From Helicoverpa zea (taxonomy: Eukaryota > Arthropoda > Insecta > Lepidoptera > Noctuidae), in the NCBI RefSeq assembly GCF_022581195.2, contig NC_061459.1:6944001-7008000 (forward strand): a DNA stretch of 64,000 nucleotides, in the 5' to 3' direction. The first letter of the stretch is position 1. Each line of letters opens with the position of its first letter. Under the pieces are notes generated by a model, which worked only from the letters and a program-made list of their open reading frames with translations, did no database searches and was not told where the DNA came from. This document shows positions 33,246-48,200 of this stretch, in pieces. The position numbers and the translations under genes were made by a program.

Positions 33246-36200
33246 CTGCACAACACATAAACAATATCAGTATACTATTCCAAGGTCCCCCAGACTATAA
33301 TAAATATACAATATTTTCAGGCCCATTAAACATTATGTCTTAGGGAGATTACGATAAGTACCTACATCCCACACAAGTATGTTCATGGAGATATTCTCAC
33401 AACTAAGTCCAAACAAGCAAAACTTGTGCACACAAATCTGCTCGAATATGAAATCAGACTGCAGCTCGACGGGCGAATATGAAATAATCGTGGTAACACA
33501 ATTAAGCGCTAATCACCTAATCCTTGCTGCGCGGCTCCGTTGTTTATTCAAGCCTGAGTGACAATCGCGCGCACAATTAGCGCAAATGAGCCGAAGTGAA
33601 AATCTGGCGCGGTGGCGGCGTGGCGGCCGTAATGTGATTAATACGACCACAAGTCCGCCATTAGCCGGTGAACCACCGGGCCTAGTTCAGCATATGTATA
33701 TAAATGATAGCCTTTATTTATTTTCTAAAACGTCAAAAGACTTCTAGATATTTTTATTCCAGTTTTCAATTCTTTGAAATTCGACTTTTACCGAAGTCTA
33801 GAATTAATTAAATCTGGCAATAACAGAAAAATATGTATTTGGAATTTAACAAATTCAAAAATAAACCCTCAAAATAATTTTGTACAACTGACATACCTAC
33901 CTACCCAAACATAGCAACCTACGCTACAACAAAGGAGCCAGGACGATGTTAGAGGCTACATTGATGGTAGGGTCATGAGAATAGCATACACTGATCAAGC
34001 GGCATTTTTTTATGCAACCATGGTGGATGAGAAATAAATCAATGCGTAACATCTTAAGTTTTAAGAAGTAACTTGACACTAGGACATGCAATTTCGGTAA
34101 AACAAAAATTACCGGTAAAAATTCGGTAATAAAAATATTTTTACCGGTAAACCGGTAAAACGGTAATTTTTGTAATTTTTTAAAAATGTGATATTATAAC
34201 AATAAGATTGGGTAGTCTTAAAGCAAAAACTAAATAAATATGCAAAGTATAAGGTGGTAAACGTTTTTTGTGTCGTGGGCCGTAACAAAAAACATGTCAG
34301 TACCATCCGTACGCGATGTCGCCGACAAAATGCAAGAAAAACGGCTGCGATGGTACGGACATGTAAAAAGGAGTGACACCTGAGGACATCGGCAGTGTGA
34401 ATGTGATACTCAATCTCAATATACCCGGTCAAAGGCGCAAAGGCAGGCTGAAACCGTGGTGGTTGAATGTCGTAATGAATGACATGAAAATCTGCGAACT
34501 CGAAGAGGAAGATGTCTATTCAGGAGGATAGAGCGAAGTGGAAGAAGGAAGATACGGAAAGCCGACCCCGTCACAAGACGGGATAAACGCTAAGAATTAC
34601 CGTAAAAAATATATTTTTCATTGAAGGGAAAGCCCTTTTTTATGGTAAATCATCAAATGACAGACTCTTTCTGTCTAAAACCCATGTTTTTAGTAGGTGT
34701 TTTATGGACCAGGGTAGAGGTAACTCTTTCGAACAATCCCGCGGCCCCGGCAGGCCTTGGCCCTGCTGGGCCCCACTGGGTTTGCTGACATCTCCCTGAG
34801 GAGCCTGTGGAACAACGCGCGCTGCTGACACGGGTCTGTTGTCTATGCACACGGTGGAACGATGAGCCACCCGAACTCACCGCCCACAGACCGACGCCTA
34901 CGGTGGCCGGGAGTCGTCTCTCGACCCTTGGCGCCCGTGGTGTCTTCCTGGTCCACTACAGCGGCTGGGATGAGAGGTGCTACTCGCAGTCGCTCCGCCG
35001 TCTCCTTCTCGAGCATGACTGCTTCGCAGAAGGGGCGACGGCTTCCCATTCCCTCTAGCTCCGGACCATAGCTTGAACCAGGGAAGGACGCGAAAGGTCG
35101 CCGCTGCCTATTGCCTCGACGACAACACCGCGGTACCTTTCCCAGGCAGTGCACACCTGGACTGTGTGCTCCACCGTGTCCTCAGAGCTGTCCGCATGGT
35201 GGTGAAGTAAAAGCCCTTGCTCAGTAAGGTCATAGAGTAGGTAAAATAAGCAATAAGCATGTGTACCTTGTATGAGCTGACAGCTATGAGGAAAAACAGA
35301 ATAACCGAATGAATACAATTTGTTTAGATTTTATAAATTAAGATGAGAAAGAAGATTTGTATCTTACCTAGAGATAGTTAAGGACACACAAGTTTACTTT
35401 TCTAAAAAACAGCAACTTTAACACTCTTACAATACGTAATGTATGCAACATTACATTATATTCAGGCTACATAACAAAGATTTGACGTTAAATGAACAAT
35501 TGCTATATTTTATCAGAAAAACGTAAAAACCGGTAAATTACCGGTTTCATATTATTTTTACCGGTAATTTAAAACTCGCAAAAATGGGCGATTTACCGGT
35601 TAAAACGAAACCGGTTAACCGGTATTGCATGCCCTACTTGACACCCCTTTTACCGTTTGGGAAAAATAATTCGAATTTTTCAGTCTGGAAATATTTCATT
35701 ATTTATTGTTAGGTATCTGCATATATCAAATAATAAGGAGTTCTTATCTATTTTACTCTTTCAAATCATTTTGGGACGTAACAAAAGTGTGTTAGTGTTG
35801 TGTTTGTTTTGTGCCAATTGTTGATTTATGCTAGTGATGAAATTGTGTATTTGTAAATATCATTCTCGATATTACATTAGTTCCTATTTCTGGCAGAAAC
35901 GGAACAGACTTGTTTATCTAAACCAGTACCAAGTTCACGGAAAATACGTCTTGTATTGAGACTAGTCTGCTTCAGCAAGAGGAGATAAGTACCAAGAAAA
36001 CAGACAACAACTTAAACTAAATAAATAACATAAATCGAAGTGGTAATCATTTTTATGTACAAGCCAGCAAAGACTAAACTGAAAGTTTTAATCCAGGCGA
36101 CTATTATAAATATTATTTACTAGCTGATTCCGCATATTTCGTATCGTTTAAACCTGGACCTCTAAAAATATTTTAAAACCAAAATAATCTAAATCGGCCC

Positions 36201-39200
36201 ATCCAATATCGAGTTTTAGTGAAACTAATCAACAGCAATTCATTTTTGTTATATTTTATTTTGGATATTTTTGTATAGAAAATCTACTTCTTTAATAAGA
36301 CGGAATCTTGAACACATTAAATTACAAAAAGCTTTTTCATTAACAACGTCGTAGTTCATGAAAACTTTTGTGTAGGAGAGAAGTATCACGAATTCCTAAG
36401 GCATGCAGCATTGTATTAATATACCATACAATACAATCATACTTCTATATTTAGGATCCACAAATTCGAAGTGCTGTATATATTTTGTCGAAAGCAGCCT
36501 TGTTGTATTCGCCCACGTAAACATGTGAGCTGAAATAGTGCGTCCGGCTCTCTGATTGGTCGGCCGCCATGACTCACTCGGCTATAATTTCAGCGATCAA
36601 TGTAACATTGATAAGATATGTAGCCTAAAAATATTTCGTGACATCACTATTGGAACGAAAATATCCGATTGGAACGCAGAAAAATAAGAAACTTTTATAT
36701 AGCTCTCTGTCTCTATTATTGTGTATGTTTCTCTCCCTCTGTCTGGCTACGTTTTACTTCGTAAAGTTCTGTAATTACTAAATACATTTTCTCTACAATG
36801 TTGCCTACACTCAACTGGAACTAATTAATCTTTTCAAAGTAAAACAAAGTACAGACGTCTGAAATATTTTTTATCGTTTCCCGTGAAATTACTTCACCGC
36901 TTAAATCTCAAGAATAGTATCATTAATTTCAGACCCGCCATCAATTAGTCTCCAAGTTGACACTTCTCTACGCCACGAAAATAATTTTAATTACTGTATT
37001 AGCAAAAAAATACTATTTCTCAATTTCCATCGCATACAGTTGCCAACAAAATGAAACAAAATTCTAAATATTGACTCAAAACATGACACTGGGAGAAATA
37101 TTTGCGTAATTGTTAATTTAAAACCAACATATTACTCTGTACATTATGTAGATACTAAACGTCAGGCGAAAATATTAAATCATAGCAAAATATTTAATTT
37201 ATCTAGTGTCAGTTTCAATTTAGTAAAATAATAAAATTATGAATCATCTTCAACCCAAGTCATTATTTTGCTAGTGGTTTTTATAAAGAAAACTCAACTA
37301 CTTGTAATCTTCATTATCAGGATCGTGACGTAGTACATTTCTAGATTCTAGAGGTAGTGTTGATTTGATGAAAGGGAATGCTAAAGCCCAAACTAGACAA
37401 ACGATTAACTAACAAGGTAATCTCGACGTTGAGCAACGTTAAGAAAATACGTCGTTAAAGTATTTCCGTCGCCATACCCCTACACAAATAGTTGATCAAA
37501 TGTGACTTAATGTTGTAACCCGCTAAATCGGGCGATGACGTCTACAACTCCGGGAATAAGGTAAACACTGCGTTCGCATCACTACCACTGGTATGCGAAT
37601 TAAAAACTAGATGTTTTTTTACAAAAAACACGGCCTATACTTCAAAATTAGAAGAAACTGCAATATACATGAAGTGCAAAGCCTTCAGAATAAGTGCTAC
37701 GAGAAAGTTATGTGCTACGCGCTACGCAAAAACAAGGTACTACAAAAACCTTGATCATTTAAAGTTAAACTTATAAAGTACGTACATAGACATATAGTGC
37801 AAATACATAGCATAATGTATAGGTATGTAATATTCTTCAGCCTATTGCCCATTTCCCATTAACTGTAAAGTACCTATAAAAAATCCCAAATATACCTACT
37901 TTTCTAGGGTTCCCGAACACGGTACTAATTCCTAATTCTTGTCATCTCAAAACCAACCTAGTATGAAGAATATTGGCAAACAAACTGTATTGTTGTTGTT
38001 TGTCAAAATTATTGTTTTGCCAATATTCTTACGATTTTCTGTGACTATTCATTTTTCATGACCAAATGTAGGTACCTATTGACATGACGGATGTCCAAAG
38101 CTGTCATCATTTACTTTGGCAAAGAGATTTCACGTTCCTCTTAATTAATCAACCTAACATTTTATGCTTCACTTACGATATCTACCTGCCGAGGTGATAG
38201 GCTTGAGGTCTGGCGGGGAGAGATGAGGCAGCGCGTGGTGCGCGGGCTGCGGCGCCGGCGCAGATGGTGGGTGAGGCGAGGCAGCCGGTGACGTCGGCTT
38301 GTCTCGCTTGCCTTCCGCCTTCACGGGTGCCTCGCCTGCCTTCTGCTGAGCAAGGCGCTCCTGCTTGCGGAATTTCGCACGCCGGTTTTGGAACCACACC
38401 TGGAAATGGAAAGAAATCTCTTAGGTTCTGATTGGAATTTTGAATTACACAAACTGCCTTCGTGTGTCTAGCCGTAGATCAACTTTGAAATTCCTACAGT
38501 TTACACAAGAGAATATTCTGTACTAAACACTCATTATGGTAAACGCACTGCCCTTCAATTACAGTATATAGTTTTTATTATAAAGTACCTAAGGACATTA
38601 ATTCTGTTAAACCAAAGCCGCACGTAATAAGTCTCTCAAATAAACGAATGAAGATATAGCTGCTTTTACCCACGGTAACAGGTATATTTAAATCCGAATA
38701 CCAATGAAGCGGAAAGCATCGTAAACAAAAGCGAGTACGTACAATAAAAAATATAATGAAAACGCCAGAAACGGACGTGGACCCGAATGAGCAAACAAAG
38801 TTAGCGCTCGACCGGACTAATGGGAACGCATCCCATGCATCGAGCGCCAAATTTTAATGCAAACCGTTTTATATTCGTTCGGATGCGCGCAAATCCGAAT
38901 TGATCATAATTCGATTTGGTGCGAAAGATAATTGCAACTGCCACTGGCTCTGATTGAGCACAGAGTAAAAAATGCTCGGTCGACATACGCGGCCGCGCTC
39001 CGCCTCCCTACTCTGTGACCTGCACAATCACACGCACCATTGTTTGAACATCGCAGTTCGCTGATGATGTTTGCTCGCCTTTATACATATTTCTTCATTT
39101 CACTGCCATCATTGAGATCCACGTGGAATTCGTAATTATCTGCTAATACGTTAACGCTCTTAATTAGTTACTTTACCGTCAACAGAATCATACAATATAA

Positions 39201-42200
39201 TTACATGAATTGTAAGCTTTTCAGAGTGAGTATAGAACGTAATGAGTCTCTTGTGTAAGTTTATAATATAGAGGTAGTCGTTATGGCTAAGTAGAGTTGA
39301 GTGATTTGAGCTGATTTTCAGCGACTTCAAAGTTTAGTCGACTAAAGTGACATCACAAGCCGACATAAACTTGGTACTTGCTAATTGGTTTATTATGATG
39401 AACACAAACAAATATTAATTATTACTCGCCGCCTACATATTTCTACGTAAATTCTCCTTGGCAGTGATCATGACAAACGTTAATGACCTGCTTGTGTTCT
39501 AGAACATGTCGAATGCTTTATTACTATTCCACATGAACAGTTGTCGGAAGATTCCCAAAGCTGGTCTGATGATCTATAAATATTTAGGTGTATAATGTGA
39601 CAGTTTTCGTATGAGTATGGAATTATGTGAAGATGCACATGTGGTGTGACTAAACGCTAAACGTGTAGATGACATTGAAACATAAAATATATTGATGCTA
39701 GTTTAGTCGTGTGTAGGCAGTTAGTCGTATGTCAATGCGTGCACAGGTGCTGGCTGGAGCTGCATCCGCATACGTGTCATCGCGCCTAACGGCCGCGTCA
39801 CGTCAGATATGACATATTGATGGCCCTTGATCTCGTTATAGCACGCTAATGCAGTGATGCGGCCCACTCGACGAACGTGACTTACTTCCATACACATCAC
39901 CGTGATTTACAAGATGTTCGCGCCAACACTACGCTCGAGAAGGTTCACCGCGTTCCCTAAAGTTAACAACTAATGATAATCCACTGACAAATGTGGGTAT
40001 TAATGGTTAATTATTTTCATAACACTGTTCCAAATATAATTTGTTGCATTGCACCTACTTCTGTTACAAATCGTTTCGAATTCAGGTCATTGTTAGACTT
40101 CGCGGTATTGTCGATTACTCATACTAAAGACCTCGACGCTCGCCGTCGATGCAGAAACTCTATAGTTTTAAACACGTTTGAAATGCAGTGTACCAAAGAA
40201 TTAATTTTGTAATTTACTACTTGTAAATATCTTACCCTGGAATTACTGAAAACATGCTGCGGCAAAAAATGCAAGGAGTATTTCTTGTGTGGGAAGAAAC
40301 CCTGACCTGTTATAACTACGTACACGTAGTTTTGGTTACAATTCGAAACGCAATGTACCTATGAGCATGTTTTATACTACCATTCCTTGTGCACCTAAAT
40401 ATTCTCAAATCGTTAATATTCATTTATTCACATCAATTTTATGTAAAGTAAAACATACGATTTTTAAATAGCAACTTATTTCAAATACAAAAATTGAGAA
40501 GACAAATATTGAAGCTACGATGACGAAACTAAAATCAAAAGTGTATATAGTATTTCGCGGTAGATTTGTTGAACAAATGAAGTCGAAGATTGCTGAAGTT
40601 CATCATTTCGTTGGATCTAAGAGAAAATCAGTGCTGCCGAGTGGAAAGGTCCTACGTAGGTACGTGCCCGGCTTAGCCAAGCGGCAAGCTCGCCGGCGCC
40701 GGCGACTAACGAACACACGCGCTCGCCTGATTGGAGCCGGAGTCACGGCGAGCCTGATCGCCCCCAGGACCACGCCTTCCGCATTATTTCCGAATTGGAA
40801 AAAATCAAAGCTCCCACAACGTATGCGGCATCCGCAAACAAACAAATAATACAAAAGCCACCGCCAATACAAATGAGTACCGATACGACGGCGAGCGGAA
40901 TGCGAAGTCGAAGTGAAGCCGAGCGTATGCCCGAGGCAAATAAACGTCCGCCGATGTGTTTGTAGGAATTCGTTGCGATGTTTATCGAATGTGATGCGTG
41001 CCCCTAATGTAAATACTTTGCTGAATTTTCCTACCGATATGGGCCATAAAATCATTTTGTGAAGGTGATCCCTCGAAGCGAATTAACGAGTGGAAGTTTG
41101 TAGTCGTAAATCGAATGGCTTTCGATCTATAGTGGCACATAAATGTACAAACAAACGGCAATAATAAATATCGGATGGGCAATTAAGAGCAGGGTTGTTG
41201 GGACAATCGAGCGCAGCATCGAAATGCACTTTGCAAATGAACCGAATTGGGCGGCGAGGGCGGCGCGAGGTGAGGACCCGGCAAATGTAATTAAACACAA
41301 GTGCTCACGCGCTGCAGATGCTCGACCCATAAGATACGTACAATTCAATTGTAATTATCGTGAAATCAATACAATGACTGTTCGATTTGGTTGAGTATTC
41401 GTAGCATAGTGAATATGGAAATGAAAAGAAACAATGGTGTTGTCAAGCCTAATCTGTATTATGTGTTGTGTAAACTTTGTAGTTTTCTGATTAAAGCATA
41501 ACTGTTTTGAATTAGAGGTATAAAACATAGTCTGAGGATATGACTGAAGCTAAATAGGAAATGCACGTATAAAATTATGAATCCAGGGTGAATACGTCGC
41601 CGAATGTCCAGGGACCTGTCACATGCCATTAGTTCGTCTCCGAGTGCGATTGATAAACTAGACACTACAGTCTTGAGTGATGCCAAAGCAATTAGCTTTA
41701 TAGCCCTTTTATTTTACGCATCCATAATTTTCTAGCGAACATCAATATAAATCAACAATCACTACATCCTAGTAACCTTGAGACATTGCACAAGTCTGAA
41801 GTTTACTTCTTCTTGGCAATAAGTCAGTCTTTTAACACATCGTTAATTTAATTACTCTTTAACGTCAGCAGAACAGATAAAATGATGAAAACAAACAGAG
41901 TAAAGTAAATGAAATATATTATACCTATGTCTTAAAGCGCTGCAGAACAATTACTAAAAACTAATAAGTATGAACTAAATTCCCCTTTCTCTTATCCATT
42001 AAAAATTAATAAGTTTTCTTAAGAAATCGAGAAAGCTACGAAGATAAAAAAAAATCTTGGTAAGATTTAAGTAAATTCTCGCATATAGCAGCTCGCCTCA
42101 TTCAAATCCGTAAGGGGTAGTTTAATACAGTTCCCTCAGCAAACAGTGGCAAGCAACAATGGTTGAGTATTAAAATAAACAGAGCGGCGCGTCGCCATGT

Positions 42201-45200
42201 GGCTCGGTCGTGGCGAGCAAACACAACACAGACTAATGTATTCACAGGCTGCACATACAACGCGCGCGCCCGGCGCCGCCTCCTCGCCTACAACTTCACT
42301 TTGATTTACTAATTAACCTATGACTTGCATAACTCCACTTGCAACAACATCACAATCAAATGCTTGCGCTTATAACATGTAGATGGTACATCATTTTTCA
42401 TCAAATTAGCTAGGGGGAGCCCGGAGTCATCTGTTCAGCCCATTATTTGGCGCTTCAATGTAAAAAATATGAGCGCGCTAAACGTAGTGGAAACTAAAAC
42501 GATTAAGTGCTACTTCATGGATCCTGCTTATAAACATATGCATTGATCAAAATGTGAATAAAACTTACTTGTCAAGTGCATAGATCACTATTTTTACTGA
42601 ACATAAAAGCTTTCCTAGAGCAAATAGTTCTGCAAACAACCTTTCCAAATTACTTTGACCGTGTATATAGGTAGGTAACGGATCGAAACCCTTAATAAAT
42701 AAATAACACATCTAGACACACGGCAGTGTGTCCGCCAAGTTCGAGCAAAAAAGGCGACACACCGGCCGTGGGTTATATTACACGAACCATTTCGGGCCAA
42801 ATTCGACCCCCCTGTAACTCAAAATCTATTTTATTTACGCATATCAAATTTCTAGTATCTGTTGAGACCCCCTCACTTATCTAAAATACAAAATTTCATT
42901 AATATACCTATTGTAGGTCTTGAGATATTGACGTCAGAAAATCGCTATTTTTACTATACACTGATTCACTTATTCACTGACTCACTCATCAAAAACCTAG
43001 ACCACTTCCAATGGTCGTATTGACTTGAAATTTGGCATGGAGGTAGGTCTTTATGTCAAGGTAAAGGGAAAAATCTGAAAATGGCCAAGTGTGAGTCGGT
43101 TTCAAAATAATGAAGGTGTTTTATACCCGGTGTAAATTTATACCCCTAAGGAACTAAAACGAACTAAATTTATCTATATTTATATAATATATCTTCGAAT
43201 GGTACAAAGGTTTGTATTTAGTCAAAGTAACGTAAAAATCTGAAAACGGCCAAGTGTGAATCACTTTCGAAAATAACAAATGTGTAAATTTGATCCACGA
43301 ACATAATATATGATAACATGTCATGTCAGTCAGTTGGTAAATCTAGTCATAGTTAATCTAGTTCATTTCTTTGTAAGAAACATAGTGCATATTAAAAAAT
43401 CTAAAAAATAGTATAAATGAGACATTTCTTTATCTAACTTCATCATAAGAAAAAAATAAAATAAACAACCTTACAAAAATAAATGAAATCCCACCCAAAA
43501 CAAAAATGTGAAAGACTGCCAAGTTCGATAATATGGGAATGCTTCGCCTATAAAAGAAGTGAGATCTGAATAAGTACCAAGTTCCATACACATACCTCAG
43601 TTAAAAATAGTTACTTTTTAATGATGATTACTTGGCAAGTTTTAATAGAAAATTAAATACTTGATTCATTGCGTTTAGTAGGTTTATAACAAGGTGTATG
43701 AAAACTTGCCAAGTAACATCATTAAAAAGTAACTATTTTTAACTGAGGTATGTGTATGGAACTTGGTACTTATTCAGATCTCACTTCTTTTATAGGCGAA
43801 GCATTCCCATATTATCGAACTTGGCAGTCTTTCACATTTTTGTTTTGGGTGGGATATTTATTTACTGAAACTATAAACCTACGAATAGAAATGGCTAGGA
43901 GCGTCACTAATTGGCAAGTTAAAGCTATGAGTAATAAATAAAGGCTCGCCATGTGTCGGTGTTTGCGCATTCAACTAGCGTTATGTGCAAAGGTTGGAGT
44001 CGACACGGCCGTCTTTATTTGACACGTTGTCAGAGAGGGCACGAGCCCTCTGAACTTGGCAGTCTTTCACATTTTTGTTTTGGGTGGGATATTTATTTAC
44101 TGAAACTATAAACCTACGAATAGAAATGGCTAGGAGCGTCACTAATTGGCAAGTTAAAGCTATGAGTAATAAATAAAGGCTCGCCATGTGTCGGTGTTTG
44201 CGCATTCAACTAGCGTTATGTGCAAAGGTTGGAGTCGACACGGCCGTCTTTATTTGACACGTTGTCAGAGAGGGCACGAGCCCTCGAGGCGTATGAAAAA
44301 CGTGAGGCCGCGCGGAATGATCTAATTGTATTCATTAGCCGGGCCAGGCCGCGCAAATATTGACACGAGCGGGACGCGGCCTCGGACCGGGGGCTCGGGC
44401 CCGGGAGCCCCAGCAACGCTTTGATCATAACCGATAGTCAGGTCGAGAGGTGATATGTAGAGAACTTGTTACATGGATCTCGCAGTTCACATGAAATAAA
44501 ATGAATTAAAGCGTTAAAGTTAAATTACACCGTTTTGGGATTGAAGCAGGGATAAAAGGTATTTTGTAGTGATGCTCATCACTTATACGAACTACCTAAA
44601 TAAAAATAAAAATGCTCACTTGGACTTCTTAAATGTGAGCCTAAATCTTACCTACAGGTAAATAAAAGATTTTAATTTTGACACGACTATGAACCCAGTG
44701 TATGTATATTCAGCTATACCTAGCCAACATAAAAGAGGTACCTAATTTATTCACAACACAATGTATCCTCAAATAATGGTACTTAATCTAAACATCGTGA
44801 GCTAAAAATAATTAGCTACCAATCTCACTGAAAACAAAGTGGGTCTGCGTAAAGTTAATACAAAATAAATCAATCGTCAGGCCGACGCGGTCGAGCGGCC
44901 AAACATCGCGAACACACCCCACTGTTTATACTTAGCGGATGAAAAGGCAACACCGAACGCCCCGGAATAATATTAGCTACCCTCAATAAGCCATTGAAAT
45001 CTATCAACTGAAAGCTCGCACCACGAAAGGCAACTCTATGCTGCGAACATTACAGTTCAATTTTAAATGTAGGGATGATATTCCTACGACGTTTTGGTGA
45101 GGCATTATTTTTTTACTAACTGGTAACATGTGTTAACATTTGATGATAATCCAGGATTAACACATCATAATAAAGAGATGAATGCATCGTTTATTCAGGC

Positions 45201-48200
45201 CGTATGTCGGCGCCATTCGACAGCGTTTAGTGAATGACAGGTGTGCTGACGCAACTCATCTTATTTGATTGGATTGGATTTAACTAGGTCGCTAAAGATT
45301 TTGCATTAATTATATTGGTGTGATGCGTGTTTAATAGTTGTTGTTGGGATGACTGCGGATTTGGTTATGTTAAGTAGCTTAACAAACATTAAATAAAAGT
45401 GAAAAACAAAACTTATGGAAAAGCTATCATGTTCTAAGTCGATAAGTTCTTAGAGCATAAATATAGTTCAGGGCAAAAAAAGGCTTGTCTATTTGTTATC
45501 TTCGATATGATAACAAATAGACAAGCCTTTTTTTGCCCTGAACTATATTTATGCTCTAAGATTATGTCTATTTGTTATCATATAGAAGATAACAAATAGA
45601 CAAGCCTTTTTGTCTGTAAAAGTAACTGCAAAGCTAGTGCCAACTAGACACCACATATTAGCTTGTAGTTAAAATTATCTCATTACAGGCAAAACCAGGA
45701 GATTGTACCTGGTCATACTTTATGAAATGTGTTTTTACTGCCATTGAATAGATAGTTGTTGGTATGTGTGTCCTTTGACATCGTAAGCATTTTTTAAATA
45801 TTCTAGTGTTTATATAGTATACTTCCACATGATCATAAAATAAGCTAGCAATATAATGGTCATAGTGACGTCACAGTTCGCGACAGATGTGAGCGAAGCG
45901 TACGGTCCATTACTTGTCACCCCTATTATCCAGTGCTTAGTAAATAAACATTGGATTAACTATTAACTAGAAATGTATGACGTTTTCATACACTTTTGTG
46001 TCCAAAGTTCATAAATAATATTGATAGGAGTAAACTTAACCTGCAGTGGGATTTCTTTTGATGACCAACTGAATAACAGGAGTAGATAATTGCAAAATAT
46101 TTAGTTCTACTTTTTATGAAAATACTGTGATAATTTTGGAAAAAGAATATAGTAAGCTGAGTAAGTACAAATAAGTTGCAGCCAACAATATCGAAATCAC
46201 AAGCCGAGATAACAGCAAAACAATTAATCATTCGTAACTAATCGATATCTGACTTCCCTAAACCATTCGATCGCCTCCCTCTGGGTTTTTCAATTAAAAA
46301 TGTAACAGATTTGAATCGATTTTGACGAATCACCGTGATTGGTCCGAGTTGCTTCCGCGAGACAATGCCTGTAATCAGTTTGATCATGGCACGCGACACG
46401 ACAAATAGCCGATACTGATCGGCAGATGTTTAGTTAGGACTGTCTCCCGAATTTACTTTGTTGATTGAACTTTGAATTTATCATCTACAACAAAACATAC
46501 AATTCAATATTGCACAGTCAAATATAAACGAACATAAAGTTAAGGACATTATTGACATATTCCTATATGACTATGAAACCAATACGTTTGATTGACCCCA
46601 CTGGTGTTTATAATATTTTTCCGTTTAATGCCAGTATTTTGAAGACCCAATAAACATCATACCTTAGCCGTAAACTGATGTCATATTTCGCGAGGTATAA
46701 AATGTTATGAATATTTGTAATAGGTAGAAATAAATTTTAGCATTGTGTAATTGAATTTGTGGTCAAGCACTTTTGCTGCAATTGAATGTTTTAATCATTA
46801 TAAAAAAAAAAATGCCGGAATCCAAGAAGTATGAAAATTACCCAAAAACTAAATAAATATGTAGACGCTAAAAAATGTTGAGTTGCTCTGTTACCATTTA
46901 ACATTTAAGAAATGAAAAACAAACTGGCCAGTCATTAATTTTTTGGACAAAGAGGCTGCACCAGTTTTCACCTATTTTGAAATACAATGACTCTAATGAT
47001 TTGTCATTTTTGTGATTTAAATTCCGAACAAATAACAACAGACTTGCAAAGGCTGAAAAAATTAGAACCAACATTTTTTTTAATCAGATACTCCAACCTC
47101 GACATACCATGTGCGTTAAAATTACAATGATGTGCAAGATACAAGTAACACTCTATAAAATAAATAGGGTAAATGAGTTGCGATTTTTATAATGATAAAT
47201 GTTATGAGGAAGGGGCAAGAAAAAATGAATAAACTAGAGTTAATGCACGGACAATAGAGTCACTTGTCCCTCTGTCGTTGTTAAATGGTTCGTGAGCTTA
47301 GTAACTTTTGTGATTGCCACCGCCAAATAAATGTGGGGCGGTGAGGACCAAATGTATCATTGAATTCATTGATCCTACTATTCCGTCATTACTTGAAAGT
47401 ATTGTAGATTGTAGTTTTATAGGCAACATAGATTTAGTAATTTAGCCGAAAATATATAAATTGGTGGTAAATAAATCTTATGTGATGTACAGCTGCAAAA
47501 TAAATTAAACCAATATTATGTAATTATTTTTATTTTGGAAATTATCTTTCCATATTGGAAAGCTACATATTCGTATTCTTGTGTTCCATAACGTACAATA
47601 CAAGGTAAAAATATAAAATGCCGCATAATTCAGAGGTCGGCATCATGCCCAATATACCATTTATTAAAACAAACCATTTATTAAAAAAGTCTTCGTCCAA
47701 AAGCTATCTACATCCAACCAACATATAAAACACTACACGAGGAGTCCCCCACATTGGTCATATTGGTCATATCCCTCCGTCGCGGAGCATCGGTTATGAC
47801 GCTCATATATTCCCGACGTACGATACTTTGTGACAGCCGCCTATGTCCCCTGCCGAACTTGCGACACAATCGTAGAACAATGAACTTGCTGTTTAGAATT
47901 GCAATGACTTATAACTTTTACGAAGATATGTCATAAATGTGATTCGGAATGTTTCTGATATGGGAAAGAATGAAAAAATGCTAATGGTGTTTTGTGACTT
48001 GTAATGGTCTGAAATAGTGAAACATATATTTTAGTGACATCAAAGCTATTGTTTAAAGGTGAAGTTACTGTTTGTCAAAAACGAAACTAGCTGAAGCTTC
48101 ATTAAACCACATTTCATAACGGCAGCTTCTTTTTCAAACTTACTATATCGTGGGAAATAAAGATACAATAAACCAATAAACACTAAATGGCCTATCACCC

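Larger units (their letters stand above)
34080..35636. mobile_element. hAT-like composite element with 8-bp target duplication
   Basis: Left end TAGGACATGCAATTTCGGTA and right end (reverse complement) TAGGGCATGCAATACCGGTT form imperfect inverted repeats. They are flanked by the exact 8-bp duplication CTTGACAC (34072-34079, 35637-35644), the hallmark length of hAT insertions. Both subterminal zones are packed with ACCGGTAA-type repeats (34093-34175 and 35520-35630), plausible transposase-binding clusters. No transposase is present. The interior consists of fragments of two other retroelements, listed separately. Confidence 0.88.
33246..38176. other. Phox2 intron 3
   Basis: About 4.9 kb. It contains the hAT-like composite element at 34080-35636, a decayed RTE-type fragment at 36118, a CCAAT-bearing GC patch at 36540-36600 and an inverted repeat at 37964-38033 (GAATATTGGCAAAC / GTTTTGCCAATATTC). 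No other gene seen. Confidence 0.6.

Noticed and set aside
33012..33343. Plus-strand open frames at the Phox2 last exon
   Set aside because: Shadows of the GC-rich minus-strand exon, which has a proper acceptor, matching phase and family C-terminus.
38169..38177. Phox2 ending at the TGA just inside intron 3
   Set aside because: A strong GTAAGT donor and exact phase with the 33245-33040 exon, which carries a Phox2-like ending, favour splicing; a read-through isoform cannot be excluded.
40520..41055. Overlapping 109- and 150-residue open frames on opposite strands
   Set aside because: Both are basic and low in information, created by the same GC-rich stretch; no family resemblance.
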